Shown here: positions 29,830 to 43,143 of the stretch, piece by piece
Layout: every line of letters begins with the position of its first letter
Position numbering within the stretch: the stretch's first letter is position 1
Assembly (NCBI RefSeq): GCF_032362555.1
Contig: NC_083505.1
Span: 2,037,501 to 2,101,500, forward strand
From: Amyelois transitella
Lineage: Eukaryota > Arthropoda > Insecta > Lepidoptera > Pyralidae
Direction: 5' to 3'
Length of the DNA stretch: 64,000 nucleotides
The notes under the pieces: model-generated
What the model was told of the DNA's origin: nothing
Databases searched by the model: none
What the model saw: only the letters and a program-made list of their open reading frames with translations
Position numbers and translations under genes: made by a program

Positions 29830-32800
29830 TCATTCGGCACAGACCAAGCAGATGTTAGCCAGCGCCATAGCAGAGTTCTGTCTCACTTGGGGGTTGCTGT
29901 CTTTGAGAAGCTGCAACAGGCGAGTTCTGGCTGTCCGGGTGACGTCACTGTCAAGTTCAGTGACCTCAGGGTGTTCGGATCTGATGCGGTATAATTCTGC
30001 GTAAAGTAATCCTGGAACAAGATTCAAGGGTGTTAAGTGTGTTCGCGCGAATTGACATTGGAAATTTCACATTGGTGATTCTCAATTACATAGACAATTT
30101 TTACATTGTTAATTTCTGGACAAGCTATATGTACAATAATATCCAAGCTACACCTTATCGAAAATAAGAAACTTAGGTAATTAGGACTATTGTTATTGCA
30201 TTTAGTCAGAAAACGATTTAATCATCGCCTTTATTAGTAAACATATTGCGTGATCTATTTTGTAGCAAAGAAGACTGCGCCCAGTTAAGACTCGTCAGTC
30301 TCAACTTCGACACGCGGCCAATACTATATTTTACCTATTGATATTTCTATGAACCCACCTATCAACAAAGGAGGGTGCGGCTTCATATCGTCGGCGGCGC
30401 AATGTAGATAATTCACCGCCGTGTTCAGACACCTCACCACACTAGAAGGCATTTCATCGGCCAGCTGCCTTAGAAGAGCCGCCAGGAACTCGTCCAAATA
30501 AAGTCTACCTTCATCCAGGAGATGAGTTTGAACGAAATCGTTGGATTTCTTAACGTTGAACGTCTTGAACACTTGCTTAAGCGTGAACTTGCTGGCCTGT
30601 GGGAGGTGAAGATGAATTGGTTTTAAAACAAAGATCAGATTTATTTTCTTTTTATATGGAGTGGAATCATTGGAAAATAGGACAATTATTTTTATCGTGA
30701 CGTAGCAGAGAATATGCGAGAGAGTCGGCGTTACAAATGCGTTAGTAAGGCCACGTCTGTCTTGGTAAATTTAAGATTTTTTAAGGCACTTTTAACTAAT
30801 TTGCGGTCTATGTGGCGCAGCGGTATTGCGCTTGTCTGTGACACCGGATGTCCCGAGTTCGAATCCCGGCCAGGGCATGATGAGAAACAAACTTTCTCTG
30901 ATCTGTCCTGGGTCTTGGATGTTTATCTAGTATATATAATTAAAATTGAGTTAGTATCTCTCGTTAGCAACTCTCGAACTTACTTCGAGGCTAACTCGAT
31001 CTGTATAATTTGTCCCGTATATATTTCTTTATTTATCTAAATGTCTGGATGAAACCTCACCCTGATTGGACCATGGTTACACTCATGAATTTGCATGTTT
31101 CCTCAATATGTTTTCCCTCGTAAGAGCATTAGATAGCACATTGTTGTCACAGATATCAGTCACAGATATATATTTTACGGAGAATAAATGATTGTCAACT
31201 CACCCTGACCACGGCCGGGTTGTGGTCACAGAGGTGCAACAAGAAACAAGGCAGCGAGCTCACTGCTTGCTCCACCAGCGATTCCGACTTCACCATGTGA
31301 GCTATGATGCCGAATAACCTGACAAATTGACAATTATTACATGATTATTATATAATAAAAAAATATATTTTGAAAATCGGATACAAGGTATCACTTATTG
31401 ACGTTACATCAATGAAATCTAATTATATCTACTACCGCTTCCAAAGCACTCGAGCAAGATGATAATTGGCCGAGCGAGTGTAGCGGGTGACGTCTTCAAA
31501 TCAACTTGGAGCTTTTTTCTATATATGTATGTATGTTTATAACGCAATAACTTTAGAACTTTTGGTCGGATTTTGATAAATTTTTTTTGATGTATGTACC
31601 TATGATCTTTCAATTGAATTTTCAATTTCGTATGGCATCTGAACCAGAACCAAGCTTCAGAATAGGTTCATTTGTTCAGTTAAATCTTTTTGGTTTATGA
31701 CTTCTAATGAAAGATAACTATGATCAAATACGTGTTAAATTCCTTAGCAAAAAAGATTGCGGAGGTCAGATGGGAGTCGCTTCGTATAGAAAAACATGAT
31801 TCACCAAATCTTGGATCATGGTCATAAAGGTGTACACAGGCCTCCTTTCTAGAAAGGTGAGGATGTAAGCGAAACTGCTGACAGGAGAAAAAAAAGAAGA
31901 TAACTTGTTCTGAAAAGATCTATCAGAAGGGAGACAAGAAATTGAAATCTCCAGAAATCTAGTGTCTAGGTAAACTTGTGACGTCGTGCCGCTTTGGTCT
32001 CCCCGGCGCCCCTCTCCGGGAGTCCTATACCTTCGGACTATGAGCATTGACCAAGTGGCTCGCTATACTGCGGCTACTTGCTGGATCACGAGATCTATAG
32101 CTAAACCCACGACCTCTTCCAACTTGTAAAGATTGTCTTTATTCTAATTTTTTTTTATTATTAATACATATAATACAACAGAGTTCACCTCTGGCTGGAG
32201 GTTAGTTCCTGTGCTACAGATAGCTAGGTCCCATCCTTGGGATTACATAGCATTGATTTTAGGCTGTCTATGTGTTGTATAAAGTGGAATTTCTTTTACC
32301 TGCTCTCTCATTTACCAGCGATGTTTTAACTTAAACGCCACAAGCTTACCTGATAGAATTCTCCCTCAACTGTGCGCACTCAGTGTTCATGAAAGGTCGT
32401 ATTTTCTGAGAGATCGCCAGCAGCTCTCTCTCAAATTCTCTGTCTATCTTCTCGGTCTCGATCAACAACCGGCTGAGACCTTGCATCGCGGCTAAGGGGA
32501 CGCATTCTATTGGCGTTCTGGAGGGATATAAAACATATACTTATTAATAACATTAATTTTCTTTATTCAATTTTCTTAAAATATTAAGTGAAGTATAAAT
32601 TAATTAAGAAAATTTTTATACATCCAATCATCATAAAAAAAAATTATTTCTCGAAACCCATAGATGGAATCATTAACATACGCTACGACTTGACCGATTC
32701 TCATGAAATATTTTGAACATATTGAGAAGGTCTGTGTTTAGTATAATTCAAAATGAGTATTGGGTAAAACTCTTTACTTCGTTTACCAGGTTGCAACTGG

Positions 32801-35800
32801 CCACATACAAAAAAATAAAAAGAAAATTTTTGAGTCCACTTGGAATTCCATTAAGAAAAAAGTTAAGTCCGATTTGATGTTTAGCATAAGTATTATTATT
32901 TTATTAAAGTGCATGTTTTTAAGATCAAATCAAAGTGCAGTTCCAGATCATTAAGAGTTCATATAATTATTTTTCAACGAGTGCTTAAACAGTCTGAGAA
33001 TCCTTAAATATGAATCCCCTTAGTTAAAAAGGTTGCCCAACCTTAACATTTTTTTTTAACTAGAATTTACTAAAAAAATTTTATTAGTACATAAAAATGA
33101 CTCACAACGAGTGTTGCTCATCTAACGCCTGGTTTAATGCGGCGAGTGCGGCAGGCAGCGCGTGTTGTTGCGCAACATGTTGCAGGCGCGACACGTTCGC
33201 GGCGCCGCGGAGACTGCAACACCGGACTAGCGGATGCGAGTCTTTCCAGCCCGTGTTGAGAGTGGCTAGCACTGTCTCGACTAACACGGCATTGTCGTTA
33301 CATCTGTAATTAATTTTGTTTTTGTTTTACAAACTCTTTATTGCACAACAAAAAAAAATTAAATTTAATACAGAAATGGAATTTAAAAAAAAAGTACAAT
33401 GGCTGACTTAACCCAGTTACGATTTTAATATTGAAAAATGAAAATACAGTTTATTTTCCACAAACACCAATACAATGTGATATTATACAATAGTGCCGTG
33501 TAGAAAGAATAAGATCTCTTTCCCATGAATGTCGTAAACGGATTCATGATGGAATTGAGGTACAAATAGTTACAAATTGCTTTCCCATCGCATACAAGAG
33601 GAGTATCAAGTTTATAAGCCTATAGTCTCTTTTTTTGACAAATTACACAGATTGAGTTAGCCTCGAAGTAAGTTCGAGACTTGTGTAACGAGATACTAAC
33701 TGAACGATACTATATCTCATAATAAATACTTATTACATAAACATCCAAAACCCAGGCCAATCAGAAAAAGTTCTTTTCTCATCATGCCCTGGCCGGGATT
33801 CGAACCCAGGGCCTCCGGTGTCACAGACAGCGAACTAACACCACTGCGCCACAGAGGCCGTCGCCTTAAGGCACTAAAACAAACTTACCTATAGTTCAAG
33901 AAGTCCGCCAACAAAGCCAGGGCCGCCCATCTTTGCGGCGGGAGCGGTGACCTTGAATATTGCGCCACCCTGGACACCAATTTCGCGAGTTGCGCCGGAC
34001 ACCACCGACAGAGGGCGCCGCTCAGTATTGGCGCCAGTTCCAGGAGGGTGCTTGAGGAGTCGCCATGTTCCACGCTCAGGCATAGGGAGCAGGCTTCTTT
34101 TACCTGCCAACAATATATGGTTTGAAAAAGGAATGCAATATGTGGAATGTTGCCAATAATTTATCGACGCACGATAATTATTATCGACGATCATTGCAGA
34201 CTATTTAGTGGTTTTTCACGATTACTCCATACTTATTTCTTCCACTCCATACTTTCATCTTCACCTTCATTCATAAAACATTAATTCATTTATGAAACTT
34301 CTCATCTCATGCTCGTGGGTATAAAATTAAAAAAAAAGAAATATACTTTTGACCAAACACCAGAATCTTCCGGATTAGATCAAGGTATAATTCCCGTTCA
34401 CACTCGCTTTGTATATAAAATATAGCTTAATCTCTGTAACTACTCTCTTAATAACTTAATCTCTCTACCACTTTTGCTTCATCCACAATCATCAATCTTG
34501 TCATGCAAGCTTATCAATCAAGTGTACCATTCAACATTTAGATTAAAGAATGTTCCGTCTAGGCCACCCTATAAACACTCGCCTTGTATACTCATATATT
34601 CTATGTAAAACGAATATAATTTAATCTGTGACAGATGTCAAAAACAAACATTATATCGTTCCATCCTGCTCACACACAGAAAAAATAAATGATAAAATCT
34701 TACCTTTTGACAGTCGGCCTGATCGAGAAACGCGTTGAAAGTGTGCACTGTGATCTTAGCGGGAGACAGCTTTATAGCGTCCCTGTTGGGAATGAATCCG
34801 AACCTCTCCTGGGGCCTGTTGGTGGGTATCACATACGCCGGCGGCTCAGCGTCCATATAACATGCCAATGTTGTGTACAACACTGAGAACAGTTCGGGAA
34901 ACTTGTTGAGACAGATGGGTCTCATCGCTGGTTCTTGCAGCATCTCGCCTAAGGCACTTATGAGCTGTAAAAGAGAATGATCTGATGGTATAGTCTTCTC
35001 TTCTTCCTTCTAGATATTGCACGCAACGACATACCTACATTTGTATAGTCTAAGCCTAGATTCTAAGTTCTCATGTAAGTGAATATTTTTCTTATGAGAA
35101 TAAAGATTTCTTTAACCCGAGATATAGTCCCGGTTGCATCCTCACCACTATGGAGAGGAGCCCGGGGTAAGCCCTTGACCATTAGAAAAATTGTGATGCG
35201 CTGATGAATGTAGAAACTATCAATAGGATTGGGTGCTATTGAATTCCAAAATAAAATGGTCCATGCAGCATATGAAATTAACAAATTTAACGAGTATAGT
35301 TACCGTCAATGGTTGAAGCGCAGCTATGTGGTTGTCAGTGATGTGATAAGGGTCCTCATACAATTCTATGGACCCCATTAGTCGTAGGAAGTTCTCCACT
35401 ATCGCAGCGGACAACGCCACGTCTTTCGCTAATGAACGCCAGCAAGACACTACGCATCTGGTGAAGAAATAAATAATTTAAGTGAAACTTATACTTTTGT
35501 GCGGTTAGTGCCTGTGACATAGTAGGTTCCGGTTCGAATCTCGGCCAGGGCATGGTGAGAAATGATGAGAAATCTATAAAAAATAATGTTATATAATATA
35601 GTAGTTTCGTTGAGTTAGTATCTCGCAACACAAGTCTCAAGCTTAGAGACTTACTCAATACATATGTTTAATTTGACCTGAATATATTTATTTATCAAAC
35701 TGTTTTGACAGACATACAGCCCATAAATACACTATTAAAGAGGAATTTATATATTTTATTTACATAAAGAATATATAAAACAAACGATAAAATAAAATAC

Positions 35801-38800
35801 AAAAACAGTAAGAAATATTAAACTCACTCTTTCAAAGGGATCCGTTGAGCCAACAGCACCGCCGTCACAGCATTGGAGTGATGCCTGGTCAACGACGTCA
35901 ACGGCTTCATCAGCCTCATCCTAGCCTCCACATCAACCGCGTCCATCGTGCTCAACATCACCTCAACTATCCGCTCTATACTCTGGTACAAATCCTGGCC
36001 CTTCTTCGTGATAAACGCATCCAAAACTGAACTAATTCCAACACTCCTCAACTCGTGATCGTCATAGCCTTCTAACAAACTCTCGATAAACTGCATTGTG
36101 TGCTGGTGAGGTATCTTAACAGTAATCGTATCACATAGAGCCATACAATAGTCACTAATCATGTTCACGTCATTAGTTAATATATTATTCTGCAGATTTG
36201 CCAAGTTGCCCATACATTCGTCGTCCGGTTCCACTGTGTGACCTTCGTAAAGATCTTGTATTTGAATTATCAATTTTATGCAATCAACCGTCGTTAATCT
36301 CACTGGGAAATTCGTGTCTGCCACACCAGGAACCACTAACCCTAGTAGGTAACCCATCTGACCAAATTTGCTTGGAGTCTCGTAATTCAATTTCACGTTT
36401 TTAATGTAAGTATCGAATACTACTTGGAGAATCAGCACGGACGCCGTTCGAATTTCATCGTTTTCGTTTCTCAGCCATTCGGTTAAAAGGCCGATTAAAT
36501 CATCGATTGTGCTCAAACATGTCGATTGGATTATCAACTCCCGTATCAACTGGTGAAGTAAAGTCAAACTGTCGTTCAAAGTCTTAGCTAGCAAGTCATT
36601 CTTATCACCGTTGCCTTCGATTTCATATTTCCTCTTGAAGGATGACAATTCTCCAAAAATACTATTGAACAGTACGCGCAATATTGTGTTTCTCTCCTCT
36701 GGCAGTATTCCTTTCTGCAGCTTCGTCAATGCTTTTGAAGCCTTCACAATCATAGGGAACAATTCAACGTTGCGCTTATCCAAATTGGAGTTGTAGATTT
36801 GTTCCAAAACAGCGTTCAAAAGTTGCCAACGATTCCTCAAGGCAACATTATGATGCGCCGCCGGTTGTAAAGCCTTGCTAATTTGGTACAGAGTAGTAAC
36901 ACTAGCTTTGCACAAGTCGAATTGTGGTGCGGTCTTCAAGATCTCATACAAAATCGTGGTAACGTTATCGCCTAATCTTGCTAAAACATGCACGTCTAGA
37001 CACTCCGTTGCCACTCTGCCGTAGCACGTTATCAACGTATACTTCACGATATTCAATTCTAATTCATTTTTAGCATTTCTCGATGATAAGAAATTAAGAA
37101 TTTTGTTGCCTCTTCTACCTTCGTTTTCTTTGTAAATAGCATCTAATTCGTTCAAAATGAATTCTCCGTGTTGTCTAGCTGCGATTCCTACAGCGTTGCT
37201 CACATACTCGCAGCCCTCCATAGGTATTGACTTCAGAGCTAATAGGATAATCTTTAGGACGTTCTCGACTACCGCTGCATTGGCTATGTGGCATGACAAC
37301 ACCGCTAAGTACTGCAGTGACACTCCTTTCACCATTGGCGGTTGCTTTTTGGCCACAACCTGCTGTGTTATCAGCATCGCTATGGTTTCCACCCATTTGC
37401 TATTGTTCACTTGCTCTACTGCCGAAACCAGCAAGTCCAACAACATGTTATGCCACTGTTCTCTCGGTTCCGCTTTATCGACAAACTTCAACAACCTCTG
37501 AATTTCCACTGTCCATGAATTCTTGAGATTCCTATGTATATCACCTGAATATTCTTCCAGAAACATTAATAGATTCTTATTTTTCTCCGTCGCGTCTGGT
37601 TCTACTACATGCGTTATGCATCTTATGAAAACTAGATCTGGATTGCATTTGAATTCGTCTATATTTTTTGTCGTATCTTCAGTGGCATCAGAATTGTTTT
37701 GTAACAACGATGTAAGGCAGTGGCTCACGGTAGACATCGAAGCAGTGAAATCATCCACAGTTAGAGCCGTCAGTAATAAGTTCCTCAGTTGCGTACGCAC
37801 GCTAGTTACAGTATTGCACATTAATATTAAAGAACTCTTGCAAGTGTCATGTAAATCAGTTAAATCATGTTTGGTCACATTTGAATTAGCTTCATAACTG
37901 CAATGTTTTACAATAAACTCGATCATAGCGAAATCTTCCGTCGACACTATGCAATTTCTGTAAACTAAACCGACAATAGCTTTTACTAACAATTTCTTCA
38001 TTTTTAATCCCTGTTCCATATTTGTCATAACTTTTAGTAAAGCTATGAATTTCTTCGCATAATTTTCGACGAAAACTTGTGACGAAGTGGTCAGATGGGT
38101 TAGAATTATCACCGCTTTCATTCTGTCCTTTTCTTGGTTGTTTTTGCATTGGTGAAGTAAACTTTCTATAGTCTGTTCTGGAAACTGTCCGGCCATATGA
38201 TCGAAGCATCGTAACACTTCGAAATGATTTTTAACTGTGTGGGGCTGATCATAATCCGGCTCAAGAAGGACCAAGTTGAAAAGAACATGATTTATAGAGT
38301 TTATTACGTTTTCGTTCAATGTCAGTTTGGGGTTTAGGGGCGATGGCGAGAGTAAATACGATATACATTGACTGATGCAGTAGAAATTAATTATTGGTTT
38401 TCTGTACAATGAGAGTAATGACAGTACAAATTTATTGACTGTTTCATTGAATTGTCGTTCTGGTATGAGCCTGGTGATGGGGCCTAGGGCTTCGAGGACT
38501 GATTCGGAGACTTTGTGTTCGTGTGAAGGCAGCCATTGGTTGTACAGCACGTCAAAGATGATTGAAAACTCCGTGACAAAATTGTCCTTTATGGCTGTTA
38601 TGTTGTCGTTCTCGACGTTGTCGCCTATTTGCTCCGACACGGCAATGGCGAAGTGGCCGAACGCTGATGACAAGAATATTTAATATTATTTCTTACAAGA
38701 CTATTTCTATTAGCTTAACACTTTGATAACAAATTGATTTAATTTTTTATTAAACGGAATGTATTGCAACTTTAGCATCCATTCAGAGTTAGAGCGTCAG

Positions 38801-41033
38801 TGGTTGAACTGAGAAAATGCCCGCTACAAATGTGCAGAAACTAAACGCGCGGGAAGTCACCAATACAAATTCAAAGTGGCCTTTCAGTCTTTGCGAGACT
38901 GTTGGCTCTGTTTACCCCGTAAAGTATCTAGACGTGATTATATGTTTATAGTAAATAAACTCACCATAAGCAAACGCCTGCTTGACGCCATCTTGCTTGA
39001 CCAGAGACAACAGGGGCAGCATTTTGCCCAGGATCTCCTTGACGTGCGGCACCAGGCCGTGCGTGTTGACTGCCGCCAGCGTGCCCAGGGTGTGGGCTAC
39101 CGTGTAGTGCGGTACAGACGCGGGGGAAAGCTGGTTTATGAGCGAGCGTAGTACCTGGTGGACGGGTATTATAAAACAATTCTTTTTATTGTTAAGAAAT
39201 GAAATTGGTTCATACAAATAGCTAATAGTTACTGTTGTGCCTATGAAAAAATAGGATATTAGTATTTATATTATATTTATCTGTTATTTGGTAAACCAAC
39301 ATACACACATAGGTACATACATAAAACCACGCCTTTTTCCCGGAGGGGTAGGCAGAGACTACATCTTTCCATTTGCCATGATCTCTGCATACTTGCTTCG
39401 CTTCATCCACATTTCAACTCTCTTCATGCAAGCTCGGCGGTTTCTGGTACTTTTGCCCCGACCCTTTGCCAGGACGTCATTAATTGATCAAGATACGTTT
39501 GTCTAGGCCTTTCTACTCCGACTTATACCTCCACTCTCTCAAACTAACATTGTTATAATTTTCATATCTTTATTGCAAAATAAATTTAAAAATGATTTCT
39601 AGTATAGCTTTCTTGGCTGCTCATTCAAAAGTTATAAAGTAATTGAAATAAAATGCAAACTTCGCTGCTTTTGTTATCATCAGAATAAAATCTGGTCCAT
39701 TAGTTTTTGTGTAACATAATACATTACTGTATCATATACAAGTAGGTATTGCACCTAATATTACAACTGATAACATGAATTCCCTGATAAAACTTTCATT
39801 TCATAAAATCTTTTGTTTTAGAAAAAAATTGGTATTATTAATGATAATTTAAAATTTCACTTGTTATTGTGTAGCCTCAAACAAAAATTTATTTATATTA
39901 ATTGGTAAACATCTTGGTAGACCAAGATAAAAAGTGGTAGAAGAGAGAATTCTGACTTGACATAAAATATCTGTTACATGTCAATGGTCTTAAAACTAAA
40001 TATAGTAGAAAAAGAAATGTCGGCAAAACGAGAGAGAGAGAGAGAAAGACAGGTAAATATCACACCAGATCCAGATGTTCATGGCTGACTGCCACCAACA
40101 CGGCCGAGGCTCCCATCTGCACGACCGGCTCGTAGGAAGGGTTCTCTATCATGGCACGTAACATTGATGTGACCAATTCCGAAGCTGTTCGCTCCTCCAG
40201 TCTCTTTACTTGGTTCACGCATGTTTGTTCTAGAACCCTGGAATATGAAGATGGATTAGGTACACAAGTAATAAATATTTATTTATTTATTTACACCAAT
40301 AATACAACGTAATATGTAAGGATACATACAGATTAGGCTGGTAAAATCTTTGGAACTTCTGTTATTTGGTACTTATTCAACAAAATGTATTTGTTTCTTT
40401 GTGACGCACAGACAAACACACGATCACTGTACCACAACTGCCAATAAGAACAATACATAACAACTAATGGTGTTTGGGTTGGAAATATCTAGTTTTTAAG
40501 TATTAAATTAATATCAATAGTTGGATTTTGTATTTGGTTGCCATCTTGTCATATATATGTAATTGGAAATGTCCAAAGAGATACCTTAACAAATGTACCC
40601 TTATCAAATGGAGGACTTTTGGTCAAACATTGATGTAAGTAGATAATGTATGCAGGGATTGTAGCAAATGAAACATTTTGTGTCAATCCAGGAAAAAGGC
40701 CTGATCATATGTATAAAAGAAAAAACTTACTTGACTATATTTCCCAACTGAGTTGTATTTGGTTTGACTGTATTTTTGTAAAATTCACAAAATATCTCTA
40801 TGAATTCATTTGGATAACAGTTTGCTATTTTAGTCAACGATTTAATCACCACATTATTAACGGAGTTGTCGGTATCCCCTATTGCATTTATTAACACTGA
40901 CACTGTTTCTGTAAAAAGAAACATTCAAAATTATAAAGATGCAGAAACCCTAAAAAAATTTAGTTTGAAAGGGTAAGAAAATAATTCTATTAAGAAACAT
41001 ACCTTTTAGACAATCTGTCTTTGTTGTAGCCAT
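29830..41033 (-). CDS. MROH1: Maestro heat-like repeat protein family member 1 (MROH1), complete
   Basis: Thirteen exons, 5' to 3' on the minus strand: 41033-41003, 40908-40731, 40237-40066, 39154-38965, 38663-35828, 35457-35304, 34964-34704, 34103-33889, 33303-33106, 32517-32350, 31318-31204, 30596-30359, 30011-29830. All have GT-AG borders and matching phases. The sum is 4938 bases, or 1645 residues, close to my memory of human MROH1 (about 1640). The protein is helical HEAT repeats throughout. It begins MATTKTDCLKETVSVLINAI and contains VLYNQWLPSHEHKVSESVLE and LGPITRLIP, which I associate with MROH1. The protein has been linked to lysosomes and WASH/actin in Dictyostelium and mammals. No signal peptide. 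The exon at 35828-38663 (2836 bp) holds over half the protein. SINEs occupy several introns, including 33637-33869. Confidence 0.92.
30801..31034 (+). mobile_element. tRNA-derived SINE
   Basis: The tRNA-like head has GTGGCGCAGCGGTATTGCGC (A box) and GAGTTCGAATCCCGGCC (B box), then the body GGCATGATGAGAAAC and an AT-rich TTATTTATC end. Lies in an MROH1 intron, opposite strand. Confidence 0.85.
31755..31870 (+). repeat. Dispersed repeat (GGGAGTCGCTTCG family)
   Basis: Aligns with 447-590: GGAGTCGCTTCGTATAGAAA, GGATCATGGTCA and GGCCTCCTTTC blocks. Confidence 0.5.
33492..33630. mobile_element. SINE (TATG tail), scrambled fragment
   Basis: GTGCCGTGTAGAAAGAATAA is joined to pieces of the middle block in inconsistent orientation. 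Confidence 0.5.
33637..33869 (-). mobile_element. tRNA-derived SINE, full-length
   Basis: Minus-strand head CTCTGTGGCGCAGTGGTG with B box GGTTCGAATCCCGGCC, and tail block CTTACTTCGAGGCTAAC. Lies in the intron just 3' of MROH1 exon 33889-34103. Confidence 0.85.
34462..34560 (-). mobile_element. RTE-like LINE 3' fragment, decayed
   Basis: GCTTCATCCACAATCATCAA, CATGCAAGCTT and CCGTCTAGGCC follow the order of the LINE 3' end in minus orientation. Confidence 0.5.
35118..35185 (-). repeat. Dispersed repeat (GGGAGTCGCTTCG family), fragment
   Basis: The reverse complement carries GGGCTCCTCTCCATAGTG and GAGGATGCAACCGGGAC, matching 530-560. Confidence 0.45.
35492..35696 (+). mobile_element. tRNA-derived SINE, degraded head
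   Basis: The B box GGTTCGAATCTCGGCC and GGGCATGGTGAGAAATG are kept. The A box is lost and the tail block is preserved. Confidence 0.7.
38876..38945 (+). mobile_element. SINE (TATG tail), 3' fragment
   Basis: GACTGTTGGCTCTGTTTACC then TAGACGTGATTATATG, in an MROH1 intron. Confidence 0.6.
39299..39535 (-). mobile_element. RTE-like LINE, 5'-truncated 3' end
   Basis: TACATACATAAAACCACGCC tail, then the 3' UTR block, then reverse-strand sequence encoding the LINE C terminus. Confidence 0.7.
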
Positions 41034-42113
41034 ATTATGGCCGTCATATGATAATAAAACAGCAATATTCAATAAAATTGCGTGATTTGATGCACAAAAT
41101 AAGTGAGATACACCTCCCAAAAGAGGAAAATACAAAAAGAAAACAAGAGACAAGAGTGAATAGTGATACAGCAAAGTAGATCGAACGTGAATGAAAATAA
41201 TCAATGTCAAACTGTCAAACTACTTTGACGTAGACATGACGTTAGAATCCAATGACATTGATTCTTGTTAATTTTTCCACAATGTAAGGCAATGACTTAC
41301 AATAGTCATAGAAGTCATTATAAAAATACAATTCTATTTCTTTTATGGAATCATTTCCAAATATATAAAAACTAGAAAGAACTTATTTAAATGAAAATAC
41401 CTCTGCATGTTTTATGTATATCATGACGTACGGTTCCATACATACGAAATGTTTGTTGTTGGTTTGTTGACTGTTTTCTAAACAATTAAACAATCTAGGT
41501 ACCTAGGTATCTTTACTCTAAGTCTTGTATAATTAGTTACATTTCAAATTTACTTTTTTGTGGTTTGGTTTTTACTAAAGCATAAATCTCGACAAATGAA
41601 TGAGAATTTCGATTGTTATGAGTCTATGGACACTGCAAGGCCCGGGCTAGGTTGTGCTGTGTAAAAATTATACTTATACTACCTACATAATATTCTACAC
41701 TTAATTACCTACGTCTTGGTCAAATTCAATAATAGATTATTATTCTTATAAAAAATTAGAACCGCCGGCAATATCGCACGCTGCGTACCCGTACTTTCTG
41801 CCTATGCGTTCTTATAGATAAAATCGCATAAAATAATTTCATATAATAATCATTTTGAAATCAGTAGTCGTTTTACAAAAATTAAAAAGTACCTGCATAA
41901 TATCACTTATACGTCAATTTACATTCTATTAGGTTCTCAGTTACAAATTAAGCGAAATATTTGTCTGTTACTTACGTTGTCATGTCTTAACCGCTGGACC
42001 AAATTCTATGAATATTTGAGGAAGGTTAAAGACCCGAAGAATAACCCGGATAGTAAATCATATCATTAAGAAATAATTGGTTTTTGGTTTTCCGAATCCC
42101 AAATGTATAAATA

Positions 42114-42338
42114 TCATAAAATTATCTCAACTCCCAATCTTTGAATTCGATTTGTATTTAGTAAGTACCTAGTCCCTCCCTCTGATTTTGCATTTAGTCT
42201 ATGCTCTTCCTGTTGGGCGAATACAGAGGCGAGTTCACGTTCTCTCAAATCGCGGATTTTATTTCGTGCGATTTGTTCGACGGACAGAATTATAATCATT
42301 AGTAAAACGAAAAACAAACCCTTAATAATAATTACCAT
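42114..42338 (-). CDS. Possible small single-pass membrane protein or first exon
   Basis: A 74-codon frame begins with a hydrophobic helix (GLFFVLLMIIILSV, residues 7-20) followed by a charged helix rich in Arg, Glu and Gln (RDLRERELASVFAQQEEHR). That pattern is more protein-like than most chance frames here. No homologue is recognised. A GTAC donor-like site follows the charged part, so the last 17 codons may be intron. It lies between two divergent genes and could be chance. Confidence 0.3.
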   Translation of the reverse strand: MVIIIKGLFFVLLMIIILSVEQIARNKIRDLRERELASVFAQQEEHRLNAKSEGGTRYLLNTNRIQRLGVEIIL

Positions 42339-43000
42339 AACAATCGAATTGTCTTACGAATATTTCGTATAACTTTCACCGGATACATCGATAATTTGAT
42401 TAACGAAGAACATCGTAAATTATCCCATAATTTCAAGTGAATTTATATTACAATGAATTCGTGCGTGTGGTCAGTTATCAATAAACGTGTGTGATGGACT
42501 GTGTGGTTCGTTTAAGCAACAAAGCAAAATTGTTGGCTCCCGTTCGAGACTATTATCCCATACGTGATTACGTTGGGCCGGGACCGGGAACTGGCCACTT
42601 GGGTTAGTCGCCGCGGGGAGCCCAAAGGGGCAAATACGGAGTCGCAGATCCTGCACCGCATCATTTACCGTCAGGATTGCGGTGAGTGAACATGCAGCCG
42701 CAGAGGGCTAGCTTTTCATACAATAATTTTGACTAGAAATTATCACGCCCGCGATCACTCTGCATGCCTCGGATTTGGCATCTGACATTGAAGCGCGCCC
42801 GATCAGCTGCCCAAAGTCTTAAAATAGCTATAAAATGTCAAGTCTGCCCTGGCAGCGTAACAATCAGCTGATACATACTCTTTTAATTATATCCAATTAG
42901 GCAACAAAGATTGCCATTCGGCTGAGTAAAGGTCACTTTATCTGTGATTCAATTACAGAACTTTATCTGAGTTAGTGGTTTAATTGTTTCAGATTTAAAA

Positions 43001-43024
43001 ATGGTGCAGCAGGATTTGACTTAG
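43001..43024 (+). promoter_or_regulatory. Upstream ORF in the skywalker-like leader
   Basis: ATG to TAG, seven codons, about 120 bases before the main ATG. A second short one lies at 43050-43082. They matter only if the leader exon starting at 42993 is real. Confidence 0.35.
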
Positions 43025-43143
43025 GCATTGAGACTGTTTATACCGTGTAATGGTTTGGGCTCAAAGTGTGAGCTCCGGTTAACTACGGACCAGGAGCATA
43101 AGTGAAGTGTTGTGTAGTGTCTAGTCAGTGTGTGTGTGCCGGG

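Larger units (their letters stand above)
41034..43143. promoter_or_regulatory. Divergent promoter region of MROH1 and the skywalker-like gene
   Basis: About 2.1 kb separates the two start codons. A GC-rich part at 42530-42690 followed by GTGAGT at 42681 could be a non-coding first exon of the plus-strand gene, with an acceptor TTGTTTCAG ending at 42992. The MROH1 side is AT-rich with a very short leader. Exact start sites cannot be placed. Confidence 0.4.

Noticed and set aside
30809..30880. tRNA-like sequence with A and B boxes
   Set aside because: The acceptor stem does not close and the same head recurs with a common body and AT tail at 20600, 33637 and 62376, so it is a SINE, not a tRNA gene.
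35845..38683. Many plus-strand frames opposite the large MROH1 exon
   Set aside because: They lie antisense to a 945-codon exon with clear HEAT-type sequence and lack any splice or homology support.
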